From positions 310,001 through 374,000 of the forward strand of contig NZ_CANNDN010000001.1 of assembly GCF_947503465.1 (NCBI RefSeq): 64,000 bases of DNA, written 5' to 3'. The stretch's first letter is position 1. Each line of letters starts with the position of its first letter. Below, piece after piece: positions 1 through 9,558 of the stretch. The DNA comes from an uncultured Tateyamaria sp. Its GTDB lineage: Bacteria; Pseudomonadota; Alphaproteobacteria; Rhodobacterales; Rhodobacteraceae. Under the pieces are notes generated by a model. The model did not search any database, was not told where the DNA came from, and saw nothing but the letters and a program-made list of their open reading frames with translations. A program made the position numbers and the translations under genes.

Positions 1-1
1 C

Positions 2-136
2 GGTGTGGCGGTGACGCCAGGGCTTGATTTCGATCCGGTGCGCGGGCACCAGACATTGCGGTTTTCCTACGCCCGCACCACCGAGGATATTGCCGAAGGG
101 TTACGCCGCCTCAAGGATTTCATGGCGCGGCGTTGA
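2..136 (+). CDS. Aminotransferase class I/II, C-terminal end (partial)
   Basis: An open frame enters from the left edge and stops at TGA 134-136, leaving 44 residues. The tail contains GVAVTPGLDFDP, then LRFSYA and a closing helix with RRLKDFM. This matches the C-terminal domain of PLP-dependent fold-type I aminotransferases, where a Gly-Val-x-Val-x-Pro-Gly strand precedes an Arg-Phe-Ser strand that carries the substrate carboxylate-binding arginine. The catalytic lysine lies outside the window, so substrate cannot be judged. It is on the same strand as the amidase that follows, with a 63-base gap. The family call is fairly safe on motif grounds; the exact enzyme is not. Confidence 0.7.
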   Translation, partial: GVAVTPGLDFDPVRGHQTLRFSYARTTEDIAEGLRRLKDFMARR

Positions 137-199
137 TGGGGGATTCCCGGGGCGGTTCCAACCCGGTATGCTGCCCGCAAAACAAATAGGGCAGTGGTG

Positions 200-1408
200 A
201 TGCGGGCAGGTCTGGTCGCCTTTTTCATGTGGATTTTTGCGGTGGGCGCGGTGGCGCAGGACCTGTCGGGTCTGGCGCGGGTCGATGCGGCACGCAGCAG
301 CATCGCCGACGGCTGGTTTGGTCAGACCGACGTGACGCTGGCGCTGAGCCAGGGTGTGCCGTTCCGTGTTTTCACGCTGGACGCGCCCGCCCGGCTGGTT
401 GTCGATTTTCGCGAAGTTGATTTTGCAGGCCTGCAGCCCGACACCTTGCTGCCCGCGCCGGGCAAGATAACGGGCGTTCGGTTCGGTGCCTTCAAGCCGG
501 GCTGGTCGCGGCTGGTCCTTGATCTGGGCACGCCGATGGTGCCCACCGAAATTGCGATGCCCGTCGATGTCTCGTCGGGGCAGGCGGTGTTGTCGATTGC
601 GCTGGAGGGGGTGGATGCCGCGGCATTTTCGGATGCCGCAGGCGCGCCCCCGGATGCGGATTGGGCGGTGCAGGCGGCGGCCCCGCCTGCGGTGGTGTCC
701 GAAGACAGCTTTGTCGTGGTGATCGACCCCGGTCACGGCGGGATCGACCCCGGCGCTGTGCGCGACACCACCAGCGAAAAAGAGCTGATGCTGGAAATCG
801 GATTGGCGGTTCGTGACGCGCTGCGCCGTGCGGGCGGGGTCGAGGTGGTGATGACGCGGGATACCGACACGTTCGTTTCGTTGACCGGGCGCGTGGCGCT
901 GGCCCATCAGGTGGGGGCGGATGCCTTTGTGTCGCTGCATGCGGACGCGCTGAGCCAGGGGCAGGCACGGGGGGCAACCGTCTACACCCTGTCCGAAGAA
1001 GCCAGCGATGCGGCCTCGGCCCAGTTGGCGGCACAGCATGACCGGGCCGACATTCTGGCCGGTGTCGATCTGAGCGGGACGGATGATCAGGTTGCATCCG
1101 TTCTGATGGATCTGGCCCGGACTGAAACCATGCCCCGCACCGGCACGTTGGCCCGCGCGCTGATCGAGAACATGGCGGCCTCTGGCGGTCCGATGAACAA
1201 GCGTCCGCTGCGCGAGGCGGGGTTTTCCGTGCTGAAAAGCGCCGACATCCCGTCCGTCCTGGTCGAGGTCGGCTTCCTGTCCGACCCGCGGGATCTGGCA
1301 AACCTGCGTGATCCCGTGTGGCGGGCCGTCATGGTCGAGGCGCTGGCCGCTGGCATCCTGCAATGGCGTGACGATGATCTGGCGATGCAGCCGCTGATTC
1401 GGCAATAG
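200..1408 (+). CDS. N-acetylmuramoyl-L-alanine amidase (AMIN + Amidase_3)
   Basis: This is a periplasmic zinc amidase that cleaves the bond between MurNAc and the stem peptide during septum splitting and wall turnover. The 402-residue protein starts with a signal peptide (hydrophobic core about residues 4-18, ending AVAQ). A beta-rich AMIN-like domain follows at about 25-140, then the catalytic domain from about 170. Zinc ligands are visible as H179 (DPGHGG), E193 (SEKELML) and H247 (SLHAD); the catalytic glutamate is E356 (VEVGFLS). Two in-frame GTG codons at 194 and 197 precede the ATG at 200; I chose ATG because it gives the cleanest signal peptide. PBP1A follows 103 bases later, so this is a wall-metabolism pair. 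Confidence 0.93.
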   Translation: MRAGLVAFFMWIFAVGAVAQDLSGLARVDAARSSIADGWFGQTDVTLALSQGVPFRVFTLDAPARLVVDFREVDFAGLQPDTLLPAPGKITGVRFGAFKPGWSRLVLDLGTPMVPTEIAMPVDVSSGQAVLSIALEGVDAAAFSDAAGAPPDADWAVQAAAPPAVVSEDSFVVVIDPGHGGIDPGAVRDTTSEKELMLEIGLAVRDALRRAGGVEVVMTRDTDTFVSLTGRVALAHQVGADAFVSLHADALSQGQARGATVYTLSEEASDAASAQLAAQHDRADILAGVDLSGTDDQVASVLMDLARTETMPRTGTLARALIENMAASGGPMNKRPLREAGFSVLKSADIPSVLVEVGFLSDPRDLANLRDPVWRAVMVEALAAGILQWRDDDLAMQPLIRQ

Positions 1409-1444
1409 CCGATCACATCGGCGGGATCGCGCCGTGGATGTCTT

Positions 1445-1473
1445 TTGACCCTGTTCGCCGCCTCAAGTATACC
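1445..1473 (+). promoter_or_regulatory. Sigma-70-type promoter for the PBP1A gene
   Basis: TTGACC (1445-1450) and TATACC (1468-1473) are separated by exactly 17 bases, and the PBP1A ATG lies 38 bases further on. The hexamers match the housekeeping consensus well. It suggests that the PBP1A gene has its own promoter in the gap after the amidase gene. No start-site data are available. Confidence 0.5.
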
Positions 1474-1511
1474 CGTGCGAAAGCAACCGTGGAAAACAGG
1501 TGCGGGCGGTC

Positions 1512-4022
1512 ATGTTTCGGTTCATTCTTTCCTTCTTTGGTGGGATCTTCACCACTGTGACCATGGGCATTGCGATGGTCGCCCTGTCCATTGGTGCGGT
1601 GTTCTGGATGTACGGGCGGGACCTGCCCAGTCACGAATCCCTGGCGCAGTACCAACCTGCCACGATCAGCCGCATCTATTCCGGCGAGGGACAGATCATT
1701 GACGAATTCGCACAGGAACGGCGCCTGTTCGCCCCGGCCGAAACGATCCCTGATCTGGTGAAGCAGGCGTTCATTTCGGCAGAAGACAAGAATTTCTACA
1801 CGCATGAAGGATACGACCTGCGCGGCATCGGGGCTGCGGCCTACGACGCGGTGCGCAGTCGGGGGCGCGACGTGCGCGGTGCCTCGACCATCACACAGCA
1901 GGTGATGAAGAACTTCCTTCTGTCGGGGGACCGGCAAGCGGAACGTAAGATCAAGGAAATCATCCTGGCCGCCCGTGTCGAAGAGGCACTGACCAAGGAA
2001 AAGATCCTTGAGCTTTATCTGAACGAGATTTTCCTCGGGCAGAATTCCTATGGCGTGGCTGCCGCCAGCCAGACCTATTTCAACAAGACACTGACCGATC
2101 TGGCCCCGCACGAGGCCGCATTCCTTGCGTCACTGCCCAAGGCGCCGTCCGACTATCACCCGGTGCGCCGCGCCGACCGCTTGATGGCCCGCCGCAACTT
2201 TGTCCTCAAGGAGATGATGGAGAACGGCTATCTCGATAAGGCGACCTACGAGACAGAAGTGGCGATGCCGCTGCGGTCCGTGCAAAATGGCGACTTTGAA
2301 AGCTTCAAGGCAGAGCTGCCGCCACGCGACTACTTTACCGATGAGATCCGGCGCCAGTTGAGCGAGGATTTCGGAGAGGGTGAGTTCTTTACTGGCGGCT
2401 ATACGGTGCGGGCCACCATTGATGCCGAAATGCAGCCCATTGCCGCTTCGGCGTTGCGGCGGCAATTGGAAAGCTATGATCGCGGGCAGGGCGTGTGGCG
2501 TGGCACCGGCAAACGGCTGGAAGCGGACCAGCTGGAAAACTGGGAAGACGCGCTGCGCACCGTGACAGTGGCCCGAGACATCGATCTGAACGGTGTCTGG
2601 CGGCCTGCCGTTGTGCTGGGCGTCGAGGATCAACAACTGCGCCTTGGGATCGAGGGATGGACGGATGCCGAAGCGGCGCCAGTCGTTCCACGCGAAGACA
2701 TCCAGTGGATGCAGGGTAACTTCTTTGACAATTTCGAACCCGGGGACATCGTTCATGTCCGGGCCATGACAGCAGACAGTGACGGGTCGTTTGTCCGCTG
2801 GACCTTGCGGCAGGTGCCTGCGGTGCAGGGCGGCTTTGTCGCGATGGACGTGAACACCGGGCGTGTGATCGCGATGCAGGGCGGGTTCAGCTACCAGCAT
2901 TCGGTCTTCAACCGCGCCACGCAGGCCAAACGTCAGCCGGGGTCGTCTTTCAAACCGTTTGTGTATGCCGCCGCTCTTGACAGTGGGTACAGCCCCGCAA
3001 CCATCGTGGTGGACGCCCCGATCGAGATCAACACGCCCCAAGGCCTGTGGCGGCCGCGTAACTCTTCCAACCAGTTCTATGGTCCGACGCCGCTGCGCAC
3101 GGGGATCGAACGGTCGCGGAACCTGATGACCATCCGTCTGGCCGAGGAAGTCGGAATGGATATCGTGGCCGACTATGCCGAACGGTTCGGCGTCTATGAC
3201 AACATGGGCCGCTTCCTTGCCAACTCCTTGGGATCGGAAGAGACAACGCTTTATCAGATGGTGTCGGCCTATGCGATGTTTGCCAATGGTGGCGAGCGGG
3301 TACAGCCGACCCTGGTTGACCGGGTGCAGGACCGCTTTGGTCGCACGGTCTACAAGCATGACGAACGCAATTGCCGCGATTGCACACAACTGGCCAGCCT
3401 TGATCCAGGCTTTGCCCCGCGCGTGGTGTCCAACCGTGAGCGCGTCATGGACCCTGTCACGGCCTATCAGCTGACATCGATGATGAAAGGTGTTGTGGAC
3501 CGGGGCACGGCCTCGCGTACCGTGAACCTGCCCGTGCCGATTGCAGGCAAGACCGGCACCACGAACGACGCCAAGGACGTTTGGTTTGTGGGCTTTTCCA
3601 GCGATATCGTTGCGGGCTGTTACATCGGCTACGATCAGCCGCGCAGCCTGGGCCGTGGCGCGTCGGGCGGGGGCATGTGTGGCCCTGTGTTCAGCGCCTT
3701 CATGCAGGAAGCGATTGGCAAGTTCGGCGGCGGTGCGTTCGAAGTGCCCGAAGAGTGTATGTTCATCAAGATCGACCGGTTCAGCGGCGCACGGCTGAGC
3801 GACAGCGCCGCGGGCGACAACGTGGTCAGCGAATGCTTCCGCGATGGGTTCGAGCCGACATTCGGCATTACGTTCGACGGTGGTTTTGCCATGGGTGCAG
3901 ACCTGCCGCTGTTCGAGGAAGCGGGCGGAGGCGGCCGCCAGGTGACGACGTCGACCGGCAAGAAAGCCGTCGTTGGCCCCAAGGCGAACTTCGGCACGCT
4001 CAGCTCGGGCGGTCTCTACTGA
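1512..4022 (+). CDS. mrcA: Penicillin-binding protein 1A, bifunctional
   Basis: Class A PBP that polymerises glycan strands and crosslinks peptides on the outer face of the inner membrane. It is 836 residues long, typical of Gram-negative PBP1A. A signal anchor spans about residues 10-34. The GT51 transglycosylase domain carries the catalytic glutamate E91 in the EDKNFYTHEG motif. A middle OB-like insert follows at about 290-440. The transpeptidase domain shows all three motifs: S478-x-x-K481 (SSFK), S535-R-N537 and K680-T-G. The frame can be extended to GTG 1500, but ATG 1512 places the transmembrane anchor properly. Confidence 0.97.
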   Translation: MFRFILSFFGGIFTTVTMGIAMVALSIGAVFWMYGRDLPSHESLAQYQPATISRIYSGEGQIIDEFAQERRLFAPAETIPDLVKQAFISAEDKNFYTHEGYDLRGIGAAAYDAVRSRGRDVRGASTITQQVMKNFLLSGDRQAERKIKEIILAARVEEALTKEKILELYLNEIFLGQNSYGVAAASQTYFNKTLTDLAPHEAAFLASLPKAPSDYHPVRRADRLMARRNFVLKEMMENGYLDKATYETEVAMPLRSVQNGDFESFKAELPPRDYFTDEIRRQLSEDFGEGEFFTGGYTVRATIDAEMQPIAASALRRQLESYDRGQGVWRGTGKRLEADQLENWEDALRTVTVARDIDLNGVWRPAVVLGVEDQQLRLGIEGWTDAEAAPVVPREDIQWMQGNFFDNFEPGDIVHVRAMTADSDGSFVRWTLRQVPAVQGGFVAMDVNTGRVIAMQGGFSYQHSVFNRATQAKRQPGSSFKPFVYAAALDSGYSPATIVVDAPIEINTPQGLWRPRNSSNQFYGPTPLRTGIERSRNLMTIRLAEEVGMDIVADYAERFGVYDNMGRFLANSLGSEETTLYQMVSAYAMFANGGERVQPTLVDRVQDRFGRTVYKHDERNCRDCTQLASLDPGFAPRVVSNRERVMDPVTAYQLTSMMKGVVDRGTASRTVNLPVPIAGKTGTTNDAKDVWFVGFSSDIVAGCYIGYDQPRSLGRGASGGGMCGPVFSAFMQEAIGKFGGGAFEVPEECMFIKIDRFSGARLSDSAAGDNVVSECFRDGFEPTFGITFDGGFAMGADLPLFEEAGGGGRQVTTSTGKKAVVGPKANFGTLSSGGLY

Positions 4023-4096
4023 TTTCGACGCCCCAACTGATCTTGTCGCGCCGCGCGCCATGAGCTATCCCGAGGCTCTGCCAGGAAGGACAGATC

Positions 4097-5221
4097 ATGC
4101 GGGCCGAAATTCAGAACATCGTTGAAGAGATTGAAAAGTCGGTGGCTTTGTTGGCCCAGCGGCTGGATGTCGATACGGCCCAGCACCGGTTGGAAGAGTT
4201 CAACGCGCGGGTCGAGGACCCCAACCTGTGGGATGATCCAGAGGCCGCGCAAAAGCTGATGCGTGACCGGCAAATGCTTGTTGATGCGATGGAAACACAC
4301 GACCGCATCAAGCAGGACCTGGCCGACAATATCGAACTGATCGAACTGGGCGAGATGGAAGAAGACCAAGAGGTCATTTCGGACGCCGAAGCCGCGATCA
4401 GGGCCCTGGCCGAGACAGCCGCCCAGAAAGAGTTGGAGGCTTTGCTGGACGGCGAGGCCGATGGCAACGACACCTTTCTTGAGATCAATTCGGGCGCGGG
4501 GGGGACAGAATCCTGCGACTGGGCTGCCATGCTGGCCCGCATGTATGTTCGCTGGGCCGAGAAGAAGGGCTATAAGGTCGAACTGCAATCCGAGAGCGCA
4601 GGCGAAGAGGCCGGGATCAAGTCCGCGACCTACAAGATCAGCGGCCCCAACGCCTATGGGTGGTTGAAATCGGAATCGGGCGTGCACCGTCTGGTCCGTA
4701 TCAGCCCCTTTGACAGCGCTGCCAAGCGTCACACCAGCTTTACCTCAGTTGGTGTTTATCCGGTTGTCGATGACAACATTGAAATTGAGATAAACCCGGC
4801 TGACATCCGTATCGACACCTACCGGTCGTCCGGTGCGGGTGGTCAGCACGTCAACACCACCGATTCCGCTGTGCGGATCACACACGCGCCCACGGGTATC
4901 GTTGTCACCAGTTCGGAAAAGTCCCAGCACCAAAACCGCGACATCGCGATGAAGGCGCTGAAAAGCCGTCTGTATCAAATGGAACTGGATCGCCGCAACG
5001 CTGCGGTAAACGAGATGCACGAGAACAAGGGGGACGCCGGTTGGGGCAACCAGATCCGGTCCTACGTCCTGCAACCCTATCAGATGGTGAAGGACCTGCG
5101 CACGAACCACGAGACGTCCGACACCAAGGGCGTCCTGGATGGCGATCTTGACGGTTTCATGGCTGCCACGCTGGCGCTGGACGTGTCAGGCAAATCGCGG
5201 GCCGAGGCGCAAAGCGACTAG
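4097..5221 (+). CDS. prfB: Peptide chain release factor 2
   Basis: RF2 recognises UGA and UAA and releases the nascent chain. The 374-residue protein shows the S203-P204-F205 codon-reading tripeptide and the G248-G249-Q250 catalytic motif inside [11 protein letters not shown] strong Shine-Dalgarno, AGGAAGGA (4083-4090), sits 6 bases before the ATG. The N-terminal region reads through in one frame, so the autoregulatory +1 frameshift known from E. coli prfB is absent here. It follows the PBP1A gene by 74 bases on the same strand. Confidence 0.97.
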   Translation: MRAEIQNIVEEIEKSVALLAQRLDVDTAQHRLEEFNARVEDPNLWDDPEAAQKLMRDRQMLVDAMETHDRIKQDLADNIELIELGEMEEDQEVISDAEAAIRALAETAAQKELEALLDGEADGNDTFLEINSGAGGTESCDWAAMLARMYVRWAEKKGYKVELQSESAGEEAGIKSATYKISGPNAYGWLKSESGVHRLVRISPFDSAAKRHTSFTSVGVYPVVDDNIEIEINPADIRIDTYRSSGAGGQHVNTTDSAVRITHAPTGIVVTSSEKSQHQNRDIAMKALKSRLYQMELDRRNAAVNEMHENKGDAGWGNQIRSYVLQPYQMVKDLRTNHETSDTKGVLDGDLDGFMAATLALDVSGKSRAEAQSD

Positions 5222-5222
5222 A

Positions 5223-5239
5223 CGATCCTTCCAGGATCG
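5223..5239 (+). terminator. Short hairpin after prfB
   Basis: CGATCCT (5223-5229) and AGGATCG (5233-5239) form a perfect 7-bp stem with a 3-base loop, starting 2 bases past the prfB stop. There is no uridine tract, so it may be a weak terminator or an mRNA 3' end stabiliser rather than a strong intrinsic terminator. Confidence 0.35.
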
Positions 5240-5301
5240 ACACAGGATGGTACCTCAAAAAGGCGCTTCCCCTCTGGCAGGCCCGGCGTCACTGTAGTGG
5301 C

Positions 5302-6723
5302 ATGACCGATCCACTTTCATTGACCGCCCTTGCACAATCCGACGCCCTGTCTCGGGGCACCCTGTCGGCGACAGAGCTGATGGAAGCCACACTTGCCCGG
5401 ATTGCCGCCGTCAATCCGTCCGTGAACGCCATCGTGTCCTTGCGCGACGTGGCCGCCCTGTTGGCAGACGCCCGCGCCGCGGATGCGGCCCCGAGGACCG
5501 GCTGGTTGCATGGCATACCCATCGCGATCAAGGATCTGGCGCATGCCAGGGGGTTGCCCACCTCCATGGGGTCGCCCGTGTTCGCAGGCCAGGTCGCACA
5601 AGCGGACGACATCATGGTGGCGCGCCTGCGCGCCGCCGGGGCCATCATTATCGGCAAGACAAACACGCCCGAATTCGGACTTGGATCGCACAGCATCAAC
5701 CCGGTTTTCGGTGCAACAAAAAACCCCTACGACACGGCGCGCAGCGCAGGTGGGTCATCCGGTGGCGCTGGGGTGGCATTGGCGTGCGGGATGGTGACGG
5801 TCGCAGACGGGTCCGACATGATGGGATCGCTGCGCAACCCGGCAGGATGGAACAATGTCTATGGCATGCGCCCCAGCTGGGGCCGCGTGCCATCCGAGCC
5901 GATGGGGGACAGCTTCCTGCACCAATTGTCAACGAACGGACCAATGGCGCGCACACCTGCCGATCTGGCCGCGCTACTGGATACAATGGCAGGTTCGGAT
6001 CCTCGTCAGCCGCATGGGGTCGATGCTCCGCCAACCTTGCCGCAGATCGGGGGCGGGGCCCAGGGCATGCGCCTGGGCTGGTTGGCAGATTGGGGCGGTG
6101 CACTGCCAATGGAGGATGGGGTCCTTGCGCTGTGTCGATCAGCGCTTGAACAGATGGCGCAGCTTGGCGTGACGATCGATGCGCTGGTTGCACCTTTTGA
6201 CCGGGACGCGATTTGGCAGTCCTGGATCACCTTGCGCAGTTGGGCCGTGGCCGGTGGCCTTGGTGCGTTGCACGATAATCCGACAACCCGTGCGCAGCTC
6301 AAGGACACGGCCATCTGGGAAATTGAACGCGGGCACGCCCTGAGTGCAATGGAAGTGCACCGTGCCAGTGTCACGCGTTCCGAATGGTTCAAATCCGCGG
6401 CCACACTTTTTGAAACCTATGATGTGTTGGCGTTGCCGTCGGCACAGATCTGGCCCTTTGATGTGACGCTGGACTGGCCCAAGGATATCGCGGGCACCGC
6501 TATGGACACCTATCACCGCTGGATGGAGGTCGTGGTGCCCGCAAGCCTTCTGGGTCTGCCTGCCGTTTGCATCCCCGCCGGGTTCGGCGGGCCGCATGAC
6601 CTGCCCATGGGCGTGCAACTGATCGGGTGCAGGGGCAGTGATGCGATGTTGCTGCGCCTGGCGCAGGCGTGGCACGATGCGACAGACTGGCCCGCACGTC
6701 GGCCGCCCCCAAAGGTGTCGTGA
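5302..6723 (+). CDS. Amidase signature-family hydrolase
   Basis: Cytoplasmic serine hydrolase of the amidase signature (AS) family, 473 residues, acting on an unknown amide. The Ser-cisSer-Lys triad is visible: K77 in IAIKDLA, S152 in the GGSSGG loop, and nucleophile S176 in MMGSLRNP. The usual loop before the nucleophile reads D-G-G-G-S in most AS enzymes; here it reads D-M-M-G-S, a variant that may reshape the oxyanion hole. GatA is unlikely because no gatB or gatC is nearby. The next gene starts 2 bases after the stop, so the two are probably co-transcribed. Confidence 0.9.
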   Translation: MTDPLSLTALAQSDALSRGTLSATELMEATLARIAAVNPSVNAIVSLRDVAALLADARAADAAPRTGWLHGIPIAIKDLAHARGLPTSMGSPVFAGQVAQADDIMVARLRAAGAIIIGKTNTPEFGLGSHSINPVFGATKNPYDTARSAGGSSGGAGVALACGMVTVADGSDMMGSLRNPAGWNNVYGMRPSWGRVPSEPMGDSFLHQLSTNGPMARTPADLAALLDTMAGSDPRQPHGVDAPPTLPQIGGGAQGMRLGWLADWGGALPMEDGVLALCRSALEQMAQLGVTIDALVAPFDRDAIWQSWITLRSWAVAGGLGALHDNPTTRAQLKDTAIWEIERGHALSAMEVHRASVTRSEWFKSAATLFETYDVLALPSAQIWPFDVTLDWPKDIAGTAMDTYHRWMEVVVPASLLGLPAVCIPAGFGGPHDLPMGVQLIGCRGSDAMLLRLAQAWHDATDWPARRPPPKVS

Positions 6724-6725
6724 CC

Positions 6726-7514
6726 ATGCAATCACATCCATATCCTGCCCTTCCTGCCGGCGTTCCGCCGTTCCAGACCCCGCAACCCGGCTTTGTCCGC
6801 CGTGCCCTCGCTGCCGGGTGGGCCGACTTTCGGGCGGCGCCGGGCTTTGGGATACTGACAGGACTGGGCGCAGTTTTGGCGGGCTGGGGACTTGTCGGTC
6901 TGACGCTTTGGGCTGGTCACACCTTTTGGCTGATCTTGGCGGTCTTTGGCTTTCCGCTTGTGGCACCGCTATGCGCCCTTGGCACATACGAAGTGTCGCG
7001 GCGCATCGGCATGGGGCGTTCCGCAGGCGTTGCAGATGTTCTGTCCCGGTTGCGGGCCGAGCGGGGACGGCAATTGCCGTGGCTGTCGATGCTGATGGTT
7101 GTGGCGCTTTTGTTTTGGTTCTTTCTAGGGCACATGATCTTTGCCCTCTTCCTGGGGCTGAAACCGATGGTGAATGTGACCACGTCACTGGACGTGTTCC
7201 TGAGCCGGGACGGCCTGATGATGATGGCCCTTGGCACCGCGGTCGGCGGTGTCTTTGCGTATATCTTCTTTGCCATGTGCGTGCTGGGCTTGCCGCTGCT
7301 GCTGGCCCGCGAGGTGGACTACATGACGGCCATCCTGACCAGTTGGGGGCACGTGCAGACACATTTCGTCCCGATGTTGGGCTGGGCTTGCGTCATTGTT
7401 GTACTTTTGTTTCTGGCCATGTTGCCGGGTCTTTTGGGCCTGATCTTTGTGCTGCCATGGCTTGGCCACGCATCATGGCATGTCTATGCACAGATGGCGG
7501 CGGGCGCGCGCTAA
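6726..7514 (+). CDS. DUF2189 integral membrane protein
   Basis: A 262-residue polytopic inner-membrane protein. Hydrophobic stretches fall at about residues 38-60, 65-85, 120-145, 165-195 and 215-245, giving about six membrane segments. The motif GWADFRAAPGFG near residue 30 and the overall layout match the alphaproteobacterial DUF2189 family. The ATG at 6726 lies 2 bases after the amidase stop; an upstream in-frame start at 6669 would lie inside the amidase gene and is rejected. The role is unknown. Confidence 0.8.
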   Translation: MQSHPYPALPAGVPPFQTPQPGFVRRALAAGWADFRAAPGFGILTGLGAVLAGWGLVGLTLWAGHTFWLILAVFGFPLVAPLCALGTYEVSRRIGMGRSAGVADVLSRLRAERGRQLPWLSMLMVVALLFWFFLGHMIFALFLGLKPMVNVTTSLDVFLSRDGLMMMALGTAVGGVFAYIFFAMCVLGLPLLLAREVDYMTAILTSWGHVQTHFVPMLGWACVIVVLLFLAMLPGLLGLIFVLPWLGHASWHVYAQMAAGAR

Positions 7515-7729
7515 AGCGGCGTTTCACGTCCCATGCTGACCAATGTATTGCGCAGGTCGACAGCGGACGGGTGCGCCGTTTCCATGGCAAACACATGCGC
7601 CTGCGTCAGGAAAAAGGCGCGCTCATCCTCTCCTGATGCGGCTTTTGCCGCTTCCACGTAAAGATCCACCATGGCGCGGCCGTCGCCTTGCGCATGGGCC
7701 GCCAGAAGCCGCGCGTCCAACGGTTTCAT
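7511..7729 (-). CDS. Small protein coupled to the Rieske oxygenase gene
   Basis: A 72-residue soluble, helix-rich protein starting MKPLDARLLAAHAQG. Its ATG overlaps the stop of the upstream Rieske gene (ATGA at 7726-7729), so translation is probably coupled. Its 3' end overlaps that of the convergent DUF2189 gene by 4 bases. No known domain is evident; the repeated helical pattern and the position suggest a dedicated partner or accessory of the oxygenase. Confidence 0.7.
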   Translation of the reverse strand: MKPLDARLLAAHAQGDGRAMVDLYVEAAKAASGEDERAFFLTQAHVFAMETAHPSAVDLRNTLVSMGRETPL

Positions 7730-8880
7730 TCTGCGGCGTCGGCCGCAGCACGATGCGCCATCATCCGGTCCGCGACCCAGGCGTGAAACAGATGCGTCGG
7801 TCCATCCATGGCGGGCGAAAAGCGCCCACCGTCGAACATGGGCGTCTGCCGTCCGCGCTGCATCCCTTCAACCACAAAGATGTCCTCTTCGAACACCTGT
7901 TTCCACAGGGTGGTGTTGCGGACCCGCAAGCCGGGGTCCGTGTCCGGCCGGGCATAGTAGAGATGGATGTTTTCGACCGTCTGTCCGGGAGATTGCGGAA
8001 CCAGAACAATCGCAAACGTATGGTCGCGGTGCACACCCAACAGCACATTGGGGTAGGCGGTGACGTATTCGGCCGCTGTGTCCCACTTGTCGTTCAGGGC
8101 CTCGAAATCCGGAAAGGTCTGGCCGTCTTTACCCCGCAACTGGCGGTAAACCAGCGTGCCCTGGCCCGAATACTTGCCGGGTGCCTCGATATGGTAGTGA
8201 TCTTCGAGACGTGAATAGGTGTTCAGATCCGGGTGGACCCAGGGCAGGTGGTAGCTTTCGCAATAGTTTTCGACAGCAAGCTTCCAGTTGCAATTGACTG
8301 TCAGTTGAAACGCGCTGTCTGCGCCCCCGTGATACAGGGGTTTGTCAAATTCTGACCAGCGCGTCAGCAGATCCGCATGGGTGTCTTGGAAAGGGGCAGC
8401 GGTGCCGGACAGGTTGATCCAGACCACATCCATCCAGATGTGGCTGCGCACTTCGATGAGGCCCAGCAGCGCCTTGTCGATCCCGTCCACTGTGTTCTGC
8501 CCGGGCCCGCCCACATGCGGTGTCGACACAAGCCGCCCTTCGGTGGAATAGCACCAACTGTGATACGGGCACCGAATGGCCCCTTCGATCTTGCGCGGGG
8601 CATCGACAAGGATCATGCCCCTGTGGCGACAGATGTTGTGAAACACGCGCACATCGCCGGATCTGTCGCGGATCAAAAGCAGCGGCATGCCCAGAAAGGT
8701 GACCGGCACCGCGTCGCCGGGCGCGGGAACATCTGCGGCGACAGCAAGGCCGGACCAGCCCGCGACCAAAAGCGCATCACGCTCCTCTTCAAAAACGGAC
8801 TGATCGGTGTAATGCGCATTGGGCAGTCCATGCGCCGATGAAATGGGACGGCGGACTGCCGCAAAGTCAGTGACGTTCAT
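7726..8880 (-). CDS. Rieske non-heme iron oxygenase, alpha subunit type
   Basis: Ring-hydroxylating or demethylating oxygenase. The 384-residue protein has an N-terminal Rieske [2Fe-2S] domain with C84-x-H86 (CRHRG) and C104-x2-H107 (CPYHSW). Its catalytic domain has the mononuclear iron motif ENYCESYHLPWVHP, where the two histidines are ligands. No ferredoxin reductase or beta subunit is adjacent, as in the choline/carnitine and GbcA-type single-alpha group. The substrate cannot be read from sequence. I chose ATG 8880 over a TTG at 8904 because a GGGGG tract lies just upstream. Confidence 0.9.
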   Translation of the reverse strand: MNVTDFAAVRRPISSAHGLPNAHYTDQSVFEEERDALLVAGWSGLAVAADVPAPGDAVPVTFLGMPLLLIRDRSGDVRVFHNICRHRGMILVDAPRKIEGAIRCPYHSWCYSTEGRLVSTPHVGGPGQNTVDGIDKALLGLIEVRSHIWMDVVWINLSGTAAPFQDTHADLLTRWSEFDKPLYHGGADSAFQLTVNCNWKLAVENYCESYHLPWVHPDLNTYSRLEDHYHIEAPGKYSGQGTLVYRQLRGKDGQTFPDFEALNDKWDTAAEYVTAYPNVLLGVHRDHTFAIVLVPQSPGQTVENIHLYYARPDTDPGLRVRNTTLWKQVFEEDIFVVEGMQRGRQTPMFDGGRFSPAMDGPTHLFHAWVADRMMAHRAAADAAE

Positions 8881-8969
8881 CTGTGCCCCCGAATGCAAGT
8901 GCAATCAGGGTAGCGCCTTCACCCATGCAAGCGCGCGAAATTTCGACAGCTTTTTGCCGTCTCCGACAC

Positions 8970-9389
8970 TCAGCCCTGTTTGCGCCGCGCCGTTTGCATT
9001 GCCGGGATGGGGCGTGTCGCGGGGCTCAGCCTGAAAGGAATGATTTCCGCCGAATCCGCCACATCGACGCGCGCCTTTGGCGCAGTAGCCTTGCAGGTCA
9101 GGCTGTTGGTCAATGCGCGCCCGATGTTTTGCTGCAACCGGCAAGCCCGATGGACTTTCCTGACCTTGTTTTCAGTGATCACGTCGAATTCGACCATGTC
9201 GCCCACATCGAAAAAGTGGTCGGGCATGGCCGTGCACATGTCCCGAGACAAAAAGGCCAGGTCGCCGTGATCTTCGCACCAGATCACTGCTTTCTCCGCG
9301 ACGGGATCGCTCCAAAGTATGACACCAATCATCATTCTACCCAGAGTTGGACGATCTTTATCAAACTCAATTCTGGACATTTGTGACAT
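8970..9389 (-). CDS. Conserved-looking protein with a cold-shock-like core
   Basis: A 139-residue protein from ATG 9389 (an alternative ATG is at 9380). Residues about 20-85 follow an OB-fold cold-shock pattern: a GVILW strand, an internal strand ending in DHGDLAFLS, then VGDMVEFDV and a closing VRKVHRA strand. The aromatic RNP motifs of true CspA proteins are not intact, so nucleic-acid binding is only a guess. The C-terminal 50 residues are basic and look disordered. It lies 89 bases upstream of the Rieske gene on the same strand and is divergent from the XRE regulator gene. Confidence 0.55.
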   Translation of the reverse strand: MSQMSRIEFDKDRPTLGRMMIGVILWSDPVAEKAVIWCEDHGDLAFLSRDMCTAMPDHFFDVGDMVEFDVITENKVRKVHRACRLQQNIGRALTNSLTCKATAPKARVDVADSAEIIPFRLSPATRPIPAMQTARRKQG

Positions 9390-9558
9390 GCTTAAGTCGG
9401 CAACGTGCGCTTGCATTTTGTGTCTGCCACAGTATCGTGTGGTTGCAATTCTGCGTCACCGTTGACGCGAAGTGGCGTCATATCTGCATTCACCTGAAGC
9501 AGAGTGGCGTCGTTGTAACGATTGAACTTCCAATTCAAGCACGAACGAAGAGACGACC

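Noticed and set aside
4097-4200. Programmed frameshift in prfB
   Set aside because: The N-terminal coding region reads in one frame with no in-frame UGA, so the regulatory frameshift is absent.
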